Assembly (NCBI GenBank): GCA_028701165.1
Contig: JAQVRG010000085.1
Coordinates: forward strand, 1 to 6,777
From: Eubacteriales bacterium
GTDB lineage: Bacteria; Bacillota; Clostridia; Christensenellales; CAG-138
Length of the DNA stretch: 6,777 nt
Reading direction: 5' to 3'
Shown here: positions 1 to 5,083 of the stretch, one piece after another
How positions within the stretch are numbered: position 1 is the stretch's first letter
Layout: each line of letters begins with the position of its first letter
Made by a program: the position numbers and the translations under genes
The notes under the pieces: model-generated
Databases searched by the model: none
What the model was told of the DNA's origin: nothing
What the model saw: the letters and a program-made list of their open reading frames with translations, nothing else

Positions 1-972
1 TTTATGCTCGTTTGCACCCGTGTCCTCGATCAGCCCGATCAAAAGCTTCACGCCCGCGTGGGCGATCTCCTCGGCGGGCTGCGCAAGCGTCGTGAGCACC
101 GGATCGATATAGGCCGAAACGTCCAGTCCGTCGATGCTGATGACGGAGCAATCCGCAGGCACCCTGCGCCCGTGATCCCGCAACGCCTTGACGGCCGCCA
201 CGGCCATCATGTCGGCGATCACGAAAAGCGCCGTAAATTCCGCGCCGTCCTCAAGCAGCGACGTTGTCGCGCGATACGCGCCCTCCAGCGAGAAATCCTC
301 GCTTTCCCGAACCAGCGTCTCGTCCGGCTCTATGCCCAAATGCGCAAGCGCATCCCGGTAACCGCGGTATCTTAGCTCGCTGACGGAGCGATCCGCCTTG
401 CCGGATACGATCGCGGCGATGCGGCGGTGCCCTCTTTCATATAAGTATTCCACGGCGCGCCACGCCTCCCTGTAATCGTCCACGGCGACGCTCGCGTAGG
501 CCGTATCGTCCAACGTGCCGAAGGTGTTGGTGTAGGTGACGCAAACGTAGGGGACGCTCAACATATTGAGGTCGTTTGGCGCGTAATCAAAGCGGCCGCC
601 CAAAAACATCACGCCGCAAAGGCGCTTTTCCGCCGCGAGCATGGCCGCGGCCATGATCTCGTCGGCGCGGCTGTCGATATGGTGCAGCACCATCGCGTAG
701 CCGCTGTTGTAAACGTCCGCCTCCACGGCCTTCAAAAGCCGCGCGAAGAAGGGATTGTTGAAGCCGCGCACGATTACGGCAAGGTTCGCCGTTTCGGTTT
801 TCACAAGGTTGCGCGCGCTGTTGTTGGGTACGAACCCCAGCGCGCGGATGGCCGCTTGCACCTTCTCGCGGGTCTCGGGATTCACGTCGGGTCTGTCGTT
901 GAGCACGCGCGAAACGGTGCTGATGCTGATGCCGCAGCTTTTCGCCACGTCCTTGATGGTTGCGCCGCGCAT
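1..972 (-). CDS. LacI/GalR-family transcriptional regulator (3' end cut by window edge)
   Basis: A DNA-binding repressor/activator that probably responds to a sugar or related small ligand. Reading from ATG at 972, residues 5-24 form the family's N-terminal helix-turn-helix (TIKDVAKSCGISISTVSRVL), and residues 47-57 (FVPNNSARNLV) form the hinge helix, with the leucine that inserts into the minor groove at 56. From about residue 60 a periplasmic-binding-protein-like ligand and dimerisation domain follows, with recognisable pieces such as GHRRIAAI and SVISIDGLDVSAYIDPVLTT. The frame is open through position 1, giving 324 codons; the family is usually 330-345 residues, so only the last 10-20 residues are missing. 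A purine-rich GGGGAG lies 4-5 bases before the ATG, and the start agrees with family N-termini. The ligand cannot be told from sequence and no sugar-use genes are in view. Family assignment is firm; specificity is unknown. Confidence 0.95.
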   Translation of the reverse strand, partial: MRGATIKDVAKSCGISISTVSRVLNDRPDVNPETREKVQAAIRALGFVPNNSARNLVKTETANLAVIVRGFNNPFFARLLKAVEADVYNSGYAMVLHHIDSRADEIMAAAMLAAEKRLCGVMFLGGRFDYAPNDLNMLSVPYVCVTYTNTFGTLDDTAYASVAVDDYREAWRAVEYLYERGHRRIAAIVSGKADRSVSELRYRGYRDALAHLGIEPDETLVRESEDFSLEGAYRATTSLLEDGAEFTALFVIADMMAVAAVKALRDHGRRVPADCSVISIDGLDVSAYIDPVLTTLAQPAEEIAHAGVKLLIGLIEDTGANEHK

Positions 973-1062
973 ATCGCTCCCCGCCGCAGGCAAACGCCCG
1001 CCCCTTCCTTCTTCCGATTCATCCTTGGTGCCCGGCCGCGCAGGAACCTGCCGCCGGTTTTT

Positions 1063-1088
1063 CGGCAACGTTATCGGGAACGTTACCG
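1063..1088 (-). promoter_or_regulatory. Tandem LacI-type operator-like palindromes
   Basis: Two copies of AACGTT (1067-1072 and 1079-1084) lie 12 bases apart. Each is centred on CG, as LacI-family operators are, and is flanked by CGG/CCG: the 14-mer at 1075-1088 (CGGGAACGTTACCG) pairs at 6 of 7 positions and the one at 1063-1076 at 5 of 7. The whole block is also an imperfect inverted repeat about 1075/1076 (9 of 12 positions). It sits about 11-36 bases downstream of the predicted start of the regulator transcript, so binding would block the regulator's own promoter. Autoregulation is inferred. Confidence 0.6.
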
Positions 1089-1104
1089 GTGACTTGCATG
1101 CGTA

Positions 1105-1133
1105 ATTATAATCGCTCCGTATAGGTTTGTCAA
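1105..1133 (-). promoter_or_regulatory. Consensus SigA promoter of the LacI-family gene
   Basis: On the minus strand TTGACA (1133-1128) and TATAAT (1110-1105) are both perfect matches to the vegetative consensus and are separated by exactly 17 bases. The expected transcription start is near 1098, giving an untranslated leader of about 125 bases before the regulator's ATG at 972. Such a strong promoter for a repressor gene fits with its being held down by the operator-like repeats just downstream. Confidence 0.85.
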
Positions 1134-1177
1134 GAGAAAAAAAGAGAAAGGTTTGCGCGTTTTTCAGATGAGCGCGC
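1134..1177 (-). terminator. Weak candidate terminator after the DUF3592-like gene
   Basis: On the minus strand a 5-bp GC stem (CGCGC arms at 1173-1177 and 1155-1159) overlaps the stop codon of the membrane-protein gene and is followed by the T-rich stretch 1150-1134 (CTTTCTCTTTTTTTCTC). The loop is long (13 bases) and several bases separate stem from T tract, so it is a poor terminator by itself. It would mark the end of the comB transcript just before the regulator promoter. Confidence 0.3.
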
Positions 1178-1578
1178 TATTTTGCCAGCAGCCAAACCGC
1201 CACGCCCGCGCAGGAGAGCGTTCCGCCCAGCAAAAAAAGCAGCCGCGTGAGGGCGGCGTTGCGGATATCCACCTCAAATACGGCGTTTTCCGGCTTCTGC
1301 GGATCAAAAAGCACGGCATAGCGGCCGTCCGTCTGGTGGATCGTGCCCGCGTCCGCCGTACGCATGCGCGTCATATAGGTTTTATCCTTCACGGTATAGG
1401 TGACCATCGGATCGGAAAGCGCCGCAAAGGGAGCCTTACGCGCGACGGCGCTGTGCATGTCCGCCGTGCAGCGCAGCCACCCGTTCTCCGCTCTCTTCCG
1501 TTTCGTCAAACGAAAAAGCGCCCACAGCGCCAAGCCCGCGCCCGACGCGGCAAGCGCTATGCCGATCGTTCCCGTCAT
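1177..1578 (-). CDS. Small two-span membrane protein, DUF3592-like
   Basis: A 133-residue protein of unknown function. It has a hydrophobic N-terminal segment (about residues 3-22) followed by a basic stop-transfer cluster (RLTKRKR). An extracytoplasmic middle domain of roughly 80 residues then leads to a second hydrophobic segment (about 111-131) ending two residues before the stop. The middle contains VTYTVKDKTYMTRM and, later, YAVLFDPQKPENAVFE, which resemble the beta-strand pattern and the 'YDPxNP' motif typical of DUF3592 proteins. The ATG at 1578 has GGGAG about 9 bases upstream and lies 18 bases after the comB stop, so the two are almost certainly cotranscribed. No link between DUF3592 and ComB chemistry is known to me. 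The family call rests on pattern recall and could be wrong; the membrane topology is clear. Confidence 0.75.
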   Translation of the reverse strand: MTGTIGIALAASGAGLALWALFRLTKRKRAENGWLRCTADMHSAVARKAPFAALSDPMVTYTVKDKTYMTRMRTADAGTIHQTDGRYAVLFDPQKPENAVFEVDIRNAALTRLLFLLGGTLSCAGVAVWLLAK

Positions 1579-1596
1579 AGCCGCTTCTCCCGAATC

Positions 1597-2307
1597 CTAT
1601 TGAATGATCCCGTAGCTGTATACGGGCACAACGTCCGTCATATCCCGCCGGAAGCAGAATTTCACATCGTCCTCAAAGCCCAGCTCGATGAGCTTTTTAC
1701 AGTGGTTGATCTCGTGAATATCGACGCGTTTTTCCATATAGCCCTTGTAAAGCCAGCGGCTGACCGATACGGTATCCGTACAAACAGCCTTGCCCACGCC
1801 TTTGATGATCTCTTCCGCGATCGCGCCCGCTGCGATCAGGTCGTCGGCGGAAATAGCGCCGTCCGTACCCGCACAGATGATCACGACGTCCTTACCAAGC
1901 TCAACCGCGCGTTTGGCGACAGCCGTCGCGTTGACCATGGCACCGATAAGCACATTGTCAGCGCTCGCGGACGCGCATACGGCGGTGGTGCCGTTGGTGG
2001 TGGACATGATGACCGTGCGGCCTTTTACGGCTTCCACACTGAATTCAAAGGGCGAGTTGCCGATATCGAAGCCCTGTGTTTTGACGCCGCCCGTTTCACC
2101 CGCAAGCAAGCTGTCCCTGCTGCCTAGACGCGTAACAAAGGAAGCGGCCTCCGCCGCATCCGACGTGGGAATGATCTTCACGATGCCATTCTGTATCCCC
2201 ACCACCATGCAGGTAGTGGCGCGCAGCACGTCGACGACGATCGCCGTGGTGTCCATAAGGCGGGCAACATGAATCTTGCCCGCAACGGGAATAACGTCAA
2301 GTTTCAT
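1597..2307 (-). CDS. comB: 2-phosphosulfolactate phosphatase family protein (ComB)
   Basis: Family reaction: Mg-dependent removal of phosphate from 2-phosphosulfolactate to give 3-sulfolactate, a step of coenzyme M synthesis in methanogens; relatives in spore formers are linked with sulfolactate. Family signatures are present in order: VVDVLRATT (24-32), LLAGETGG (67-74), GFDIGNSPFE (79-88), MSTTNGTTAV (101-110), VNATAVAKRAVE (125-136), IICAGTDG (143-150) and ADDLIAAGAIAEEI (154-167). The 236-residue length is normal. The ATG at 2307 (MKLDVI...) is chosen because family members start this way. An in-frame ATG at 2346 would add 13 residues, but neither has a strong ribosome binding site. No ComA (phosphosulfolactate synthase) or ComC is in the window, so the substrate in this organism is unproven. 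A membrane protein gene follows 18 bases downstream. Family call firm, physiological role inferred. Confidence 0.9.
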   Translation of the reverse strand: MKLDVIPVAGKIHVARLMDTTAIVVDVLRATTCMVVGIQNGIVKIIPTSDAAEAASFVTRLGSRDSLLAGETGGVKTQGFDIGNSPFEFSVEAVKGRTVIMSTTNGTTAVCASASADNVLIGAMVNATAVAKRAVELGKDVVIICAGTDGAISADDLIAAGAIAEEIIKGVGKAVCTDTVSVSRWLYKGYMEKRVDIHEINHCKKLIELGFEDDVKFCFRRDMTDVVPVYSYGIIQ

Positions 2308-2384
2308 ACTCTTTGTGCTTACTCTTTCTCCATCACTTTGTGCCATACGCCCATTTTATACGGGTCACATATCTTTACCTCTTA

Positions 2385-2413
2385 ATTTTATCAGCATAGC
2401 CGGGCTTTGTAAA
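2385..2413 (-). promoter_or_regulatory. Promoter for comB and the downstream membrane gene
   Basis: On the minus strand TTTACA (2413-2408) and TAAAAT (2390-2385) are separated by 17 bases, each matching the SigA consensus at 5 of 6 positions. The predicted start is near 2378, which leaves a leader of about 70 bases before the preferred comB start at 2307 and about 32 before the alternative ATG at 2346. The box lies 30 bases after the spmB stop and no convincing terminator intervenes, so some readthrough from rsmI-spmAB is possible. Confidence 0.65.
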
Positions 2414-2441
2414 TGACGGATTCGCAATTGCGCTACAACCG

Positions 2442-2960
2442 TTACTTATAATACAGCGCCGACAACCATACGGAGGCCGCCGCGCCCGCCAGCATGGAAA
2501 ACAAAGCCGCCGGCAGCGTATAGCGCGTTTTTTTGACGCCCACCGCGCCGAAATAAAGGGCGATGGTGTAGAAAATGGTCTCGGACGAGCCGAGCATCAC
2601 GGAGGCCGCAAAGGAGGGGAACGCGTCCACGCCCGCCGTTTCATACACGTCCGCAAGCAGCGCCATGCCGGCGCTCCCCGAGAAGGGCCGCAGAAGAAAC
2701 AGCGGCACAAGCTCGCGCGGAAAGCGAAGCGCCGACGCAAGCGGCGCAAGGCGGGCGTTTAAAAAATCCATCGCGCCGCACGCGCGAAAGCCGCTGATCG
2801 CCATCATCATCGCCGCCATATAGGGCAGTATCCGTGCGATAAGCGGAAACGCCTTCCCCGCGCCCCGCGCGAAAGCGCCGTAGATATCCTCCCCCTTAAC
2901 CATGCCGTAAAGCAGGAAGGAAAGCATCATGGCAGGCACTATCCAGTCCGTCGGCTCCAC
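2442..2960 (-). CDS. spmB: Spore maturation protein B
   Basis: An integral membrane protein that, with SpmA, is required in Bacillus for normal spore core dehydration and heat resistance; it is related to the nucleoside-transporter 'gate' fold. From the GTG at 2960 it has 172 residues, near the roughly 178 of the B. subtilis protein. Recognisable blocks are DWIVPAMMLSFLLYG (5-19), LPYMAAMMMAISGFRACGAMDF (45-66), the RPFSGSAGMALL motif (91-102), MLGSSETIFYTIALYFGAVGVKK (122-144) and a closing hydrophobic helix. The start is uncertain. GTG 2960 overlaps spmA by 22 bases and best fits family length. GTG 2939 shares a base with the spmA stop (TAGTG), giving 165 residues. ATG 3002 gives 186. The reading frame extends further upstream to 3131, but that part (arginine-rich) is a shadow of spmA. 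Translational coupling to spmA is likely because the genes overlap. Confidence 0.9.
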   Translation of the reverse strand: MEPTDWIVPAMMLSFLLYGMVKGEDIYGAFARGAGKAFPLIARILPYMAAMMMAISGFRACGAMDFLNARLAPLASALRFPRELVPLFLLRPFSGSAGMALLADVYETAGVDAFPSFAASVMLGSSETIFYTIALYFGAVGVKKTRYTLPAALFSMLAGAAASVWLSALYYK

Positions 2961-3514
2961 CGCCTTCCCAGCCAACAACCAAGCACCGCCGCCGCCGCGC
3001 ATAGGAGCGAAGCTAAAAACGTCGGCACAACGATCGCGTACACATCGGCGCTGCCGCAGCTTGCGCGCAGCGCGAGCACGCCCGTTGGCAAAAGCTCCAC
3101 GGCGGAGGCGTTCAGGCAAAGAAACAGGCACATATCCGCCGTCGCCGTATCCGGCTTTGGGTTGTTCTCCTGCATGGCCGCCATGGCTTCAAGCCCAAAG
3201 GGCGTGGCGGCGCTTCCCATGCCGAAGAAGTTGGCGGCAAGGTTCAGCGTGATGGGCGCTGCGGCTTTTGCGGACGCGGGAAACAGCCGCGCCGTCACCG
3301 GCTGCAACAGGGCGGAAAGCCGGCGGATCATCCCCGCCTCCTCCGCCACGTTCATAAGCCCCATCCAAAGCATAAACGCGCCGCAAAGATCGATGCACAG
3401 GCGCACGGCCTCGCCGGCGCCCGCAAGCATAGCGTCGGCCACAACGCCCCCCTGCCCGGTAAGCACGCCCACCGTCAGCGACAAAAACAGCATGCCGCCC
3501 CAAACAAAATCCAT
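2939..3514 (-). CDS. spmA: Spore maturation protein A
   Basis: Membrane partner of SpmB in spore core dehydration. Its 191 residues compare with about 196 in B. subtilis. The N-terminus MDFVWGGMLFLSLTVGVLTGQ is a membrane segment. CIDLCGAFMLWMGLMNVAEEAG (40-61) and the signature NLAANFFGMGSAATPFGLEAM (91-111) correspond to the family's most conserved parts. LNASAVELLPTGVLALR (134-150) and a C-terminal membrane helix ending in a basic tail (GRRWSRRTG) follow. Two adjacent ATGs exist (3517 and 3514). The second is preferred because AAGG lies 5 bases before it but only 2 before the first. The start region lies inside a perfect 11-bp hairpin, so translation may be controlled. rsmI ends 46 bases upstream and spmB overlaps downstream. 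The dacB gene that precedes spmA in B. subtilis is not here; rsmI takes its place. Confidence 0.93.
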   Translation of the reverse strand: MDFVWGGMLFLSLTVGVLTGQGGVVADAMLAGAGEAVRLCIDLCGAFMLWMGLMNVAEEAGMIRRLSALLQPVTARLFPASAKAAAPITLNLAANFFGMGSAATPFGLEAMAAMQENNPKPDTATADMCLFLCLNASAVELLPTGVLALRASCGSADVYAIVVPTFLASLLCAAAAVLGCWLGRRWSRRTG

Positions 3515-3537
3515 CATATCCTTATAGATATGATGGA
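3510..3537 (-). promoter_or_regulatory. Perfect hairpin enclosing the spmA start codon
   Basis: An 11-bp perfect inverted repeat (arms 3510-3520 and 3527-3537, loop 3521-3526) lies across the spmA start. In the mRNA the upstream arm is UCCAUCAUAUC, the loop UAUAAG, and the downstream arm GAUAUGAUGGA contains both spmA AUGs. The AAGG of the ribosome binding site is half in the loop and half in the stem. A stem of this kind would hide the start codon. It could instead be a protein operator, since the repeat is also present in DNA. The structure is directly visible; its role is inferred. Confidence 0.6.
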
Positions 3538-3545
3538 AAAGACAT
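3522..3545 (-). CDS. Possible 7-codon leader peptide before spmA
   Basis: ATG at 3545 opens MSFPSYL and stops with TAA at 3524-3522. A GGAG lies 12 bases upstream (3561-3558, overlapping the rsmI stop region), a somewhat long spacing. The codons run through the whole upstream arm of the spmA hairpin and the stop lies in its loop, overlapping the spmA ribosome binding site (UAAGG). A ribosome translating it would melt the stem and could reinitiate at spmA. Such a short frame can arise by chance, so this is a hypothesis supported only by its placement. Confidence 0.3.
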   Translation of the reverse strand: MSFPSYL

Positions 3546-3560
3546 TTTAATATGTAACTC

Positions 3561-4427
3561 CTACGGCTTTTGCGACATTTCCACAGCGCGCCGGTACGCC
3601 TCGTTTCGGGGCATATCCGTGACCGCCGCCGTCTGCTTGGCCGCGTCCTTTGCGGATACCCCTTGCGAAAGCAGCGACCGCAGCAGCGTTTCCGGGTCCG
3701 CGCCGGCCTCCTCGGTTTTACCGCCTACAAGCAGCACGCATTCGCCCTTGGGCGGCGCATCCTGATAGCGCGCGGCAAGCGCTGTGAGCGTATCGCGCAC
3801 GCATTCCTCATAGACCTTGGTAAGCTCGCGGCAAAGCGCCGCCGGGCGATCGCCCCAAACCGCCGCAAGCGCGGCGCAGGTATCCGCAACGCGCAGCGGG
3901 CTTTCATAGAAAATCACCGTGCCGTGATGCGCGCCAAGCTTCGCCACGCGCTCCCGCCGCGCTTTCCCCACGCGCGGAAGGAAGCCGGCAAAGCATGCGT
4001 CCTCCGCCGGCAAGCCCGAAAGCACGAGCGCCGTAAGGCTCGCCGACGCCCCCGGCAGCACACAGACGGGCAGCGACGCGTCGATGCAAAGCCGCACCAG
4101 CCGCCCGCCGGGATCGCTGACGCCGGGCATGCCCGCGTCGGAGGCGTAGGCTACGACCTCGCCGCCGCGTATGCGCGCAAGCACCTCCTGTCCGCGCGAA
4201 AGCTCATTGTGCTCATGGCAGGCGATCAGCGGCTTTTTGATGGAAAGCGCATACAGCAAAGCGCCCGTACGGCGCGTATCCTCGCAGTACACAGCCGCGC
4301 ATTCCCTCAGCACGCGCAGCGCGCGCAGCGTGATATCCTCCCTGTTGCCTATGGGGGTAGGCACAAGGTACAAGCCGGCCGTAAGCGGCGCGCGCGATTC
4401 GTCCACAGTTGTTCGCAATTCGTCCAT
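3561..4427 (-). CDS. rsmI: 16S rRNA (cytidine(1402)-2'-O)-methyltransferase
   Basis: Transfers a methyl group from S-adenosylmethionine to the 2'-hydroxyl of C1402 in the 16S rRNA decoding centre. The 288-residue protein has the tetrapyrrole-methylase fold, with all family blocks in order: LYLVPTPIGNREDITLRAL (19-37), CEDTRRTGALL (48-58), CHEHNE (70-75), ASDAGMPGVSDPGGRLV (95-111), LPGASASLTALVLSGLP (124-140), FAGFLPR (146-152), FYESPLRV (173-180), RELTKVYEE (200-208) and GECVLLVGG (228-236). A C-terminal helical segment (about 245-285) is usual for the family. ATG 4427 is the natural start; a TTG at 4445 would add six residues but lies upstream of the likely -10 box. An N-terminal extension of about 18 residues precedes the fold, as in some Firmicute homologues. 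No ribosome binding site precedes the ATG, and the predicted transcription start coincides with it. First gene of a unit with spmA and spmB. Confidence 0.95.
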   Translation of the reverse strand: MDELRTTVDESRAPLTAGLYLVPTPIGNREDITLRALRVLRECAAVYCEDTRRTGALLYALSIKKPLIACHEHNELSRGQEVLARIRGGEVVAYASDAGMPGVSDPGGRLVRLCIDASLPVCVLPGASASLTALVLSGLPAEDACFAGFLPRVGKARRERVAKLGAHHGTVIFYESPLRVADTCAALAAVWGDRPAALCRELTKVYEECVRDTLTALAARYQDAPPKGECVLLVGGKTEEAGADPETLLRSLLSQGVSAKDAAKQTAAVTDMPRNEAYRRAVEMSQKP

Positions 4428-4433
4428 AGAATG

Positions 4434-4465
4434 AGTATACCACAAAGGCGGCGCTGTGGTATACT
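4434..4465. promoter_or_regulatory. Inverted repeat carrying divergent extended -10 promoters
   Basis: AGTATACCACA (4434-4444) and TGTGGTATACT (4455-4465) form a perfect 11-bp inverted repeat around a 10-base GC-rich centre. Each arm read outward contains TGGTATACT, an extended -10 element (TG, one base, TATACT). Leftward, the predicted start is about 4427, at the rsmI ATG. Rightward it is about 4472, ahead of the small peptide genes. No good -35 boxes are visible at 17 bases on either side, as is tolerated for extended -10 promoters. The symmetry would also suit a dimeric regulator covering both promoters, or a hairpin in either transcript. Confidence 0.55.
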
Positions 4466-4558
4466 ATAGGAAATAGCAGCCGTCGTTCTAACAACCGGAA
4501 CGCGCGCGCGTATCAATCCATAGAAAACGACAATCTTAGAAAAGGAGTGCGATGGAAT

Positions 4559-4753
4559 ATGCAGGAAAACGATAAGAGGACGCCTGTACAGCCTCTGCCC
4601 GACGAAGCGCTTTCACAGGTGGACGGCGGGATCTTAGAATCTCCCGACGCGTCGCGCTTCATCGTACGCAATAAGTTCATCGTTCGAAAGCAGGACAAGC
4701 AAGGCCGGACGCTTCCGCCCGAGCCGGACTTCATACGCGACGCGAAGGAATAG
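4559..4753 (+). CDS. Small double-glycine leader peptide 1 (bacteriocin/RiPP-precursor-like)
   Basis: A 64-residue protein whose first 24 residues resemble a double-glycine leader: PLPDEALSQVDGG, with Leu at -12, Leu at -7, Val at -4 and Gly-Gly at -2/-1 relative to the expected cut. Such leaders are removed by C39-peptidase ABC exporters or comparable proteases. The remaining 40 residues are charged, have no Cys or Trp, and contain a tandem hexapeptide (RFIVRN, KFIVRK; residues 33-44) before a proline/acid-rich tail (PPEPDFIRD). AAGGAG at 4542-4547 lies 11 bases before ATG 4559; an in-frame GTG at 4547 is disfavoured because it overlaps that site. A second peptide gene follows after 24 bases. 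Lack of Cys argues against a lanthipeptide or disulfide bacteriocin, so a signal peptide or another secreted product is possible. The leader is recognisable; the function is unknown. Confidence 0.75.
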   Translation: MQENDKRTPVQPLPDEALSQVDGGILESPDASRFIVRNKFIVRKQDKQGRTLPPEPDFIRDAKE

Positions 4754-4777
4754 CAACAACACGAAGGAGGCACGAAT

Positions 4778-5017
4778 ATGCAAAACGAAGCGGATAAAGA
4801 CAGAGACGCGTTCGCCCGTCCCGTCAGCGACGAGGCGCTCGAGGACGTCAGCGGCGGCATGTGCTTAAGAAGCGGCAATACCACTCTGGAATTTGATCCC
4901 AACAACGACGATACGCAAACCATGCTTCTGCCGGGCAAGCCCGGGACGAGCAGGGCGCGCACCTTGGAACAGAAGCGCCGAGCAGGGGTTCCTCTTCCAA
5001 AGACCACGCATATTTAA
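4778..5017 (+). CDS. Small double-glycine leader peptide 2 (bacteriocin/RiPP-precursor-like)
   Basis: A 79-residue protein with a perfect AAGGAGG seven bases before its ATG. Residues 15-27 (PVSDEALEDVSGG) match the Clostridial form of the double-glycine leader and align with the leader of the preceding gene (shared DEAL, V, GG). The 52 residues after Gly-Gly start MCLRSGN, contain the only Cys, an acidic Asn/Asp stretch (DPNNDD) and a basic, proline-containing tail (EQKRRAGVPLPKTTHI). They show no similarity to the first peptide's core and I recognise no known bacteriocin family in them. It is probably cotranscribed with the preceding gene and is followed by a strong terminator 5 bases after the stop. 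No exporter, immunity gene or modifying enzyme is in the window. It may be substrate of a transporter encoded elsewhere. Confidence 0.8.
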   Translation: MQNEADKDRDAFARPVSDEALEDVSGGMCLRSGNTTLEFDPNNDDTQTMLLPGKPGTSRARTLEQKRRAGVPLPKTTHI

Positions 5018-5022
5018 GTAAA

Positions 5023-5061
5023 CATCGGCAAAGGTCAAACGACCTTTGCCGATGCTTTTTT
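5023..5061 (+). terminator. Strong intrinsic terminator, probably bidirectional
   Basis: A perfect 14-bp stem (CATCGGCAAAGGTC at 5023-5036, complement at 5041-5054) with the tetraloop AAAC is followed on the plus strand by C and six T (5055-5061). It ends the two-peptide transcript. On the minus strand the same stem comes 29 bases after the rarD stop and is followed by a weaker T-rich run (TTTACTT), so it likely serves both convergent units. Confidence 0.95.
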
Positions 5062-5083
5062 CATTTTCGATTTTGTTCTGCCC

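Noticed and set aside
1040..1051. GCAGGAACCTGC inverted repeat in the regulator leader
   Set aside because: Only 5-bp arms with a 2-base centre, no resemblance to the AACGTT sites; likely chance.
1153..2127. 324-codon plus-strand open frame
   Set aside because: It lies antisense to comB and the DUF3592-like gene, is rich in Arg and His, and matches no family pattern; long antisense frames are expected in GC-rich coding DNA.
2423..2432. CGCAATTGCG palindrome between spmB and comB as a terminator
   Set aside because: The arms are contiguous with no loop and no T tract follows, so it is not an intrinsic terminator; it could be a protein site but nothing supports that.
2961..3131. Upstream extension of the spmB frame
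   Set aside because: The extra residues are Arg-rich, overlap the well-conserved spmA coding region and exceed the family length; not part of SpmB.
3570..4469. 299-codon plus-strand open frame opposite rsmI
   Set aside because: rsmI on the other strand is certain from its motifs; this frame is Arg/Ala-rich and a codon-bias shadow.
4445..4494. TTG 4445 or frames further upstream as the start of rsmI
   Set aside because: TTG with no ribosome binding site, inside the inverted repeat and upstream of the likely -10; ATG 4427 is the simpler start.
4501..4510. Run of five CG dinucleotides (Z-DNA-prone) in the peptide-gene leader
   Set aside because: Only 10 bases long in a GC-rich genome and without any accompanying signal.
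4513..5007. 164-codon minus-strand frame covering both small peptide genes
   Set aside because: Ser-rich, low-complexity product without recognisable features. The plus-strand frames have proper ribosome binding sites, matching leaders and a correctly oriented terminator.
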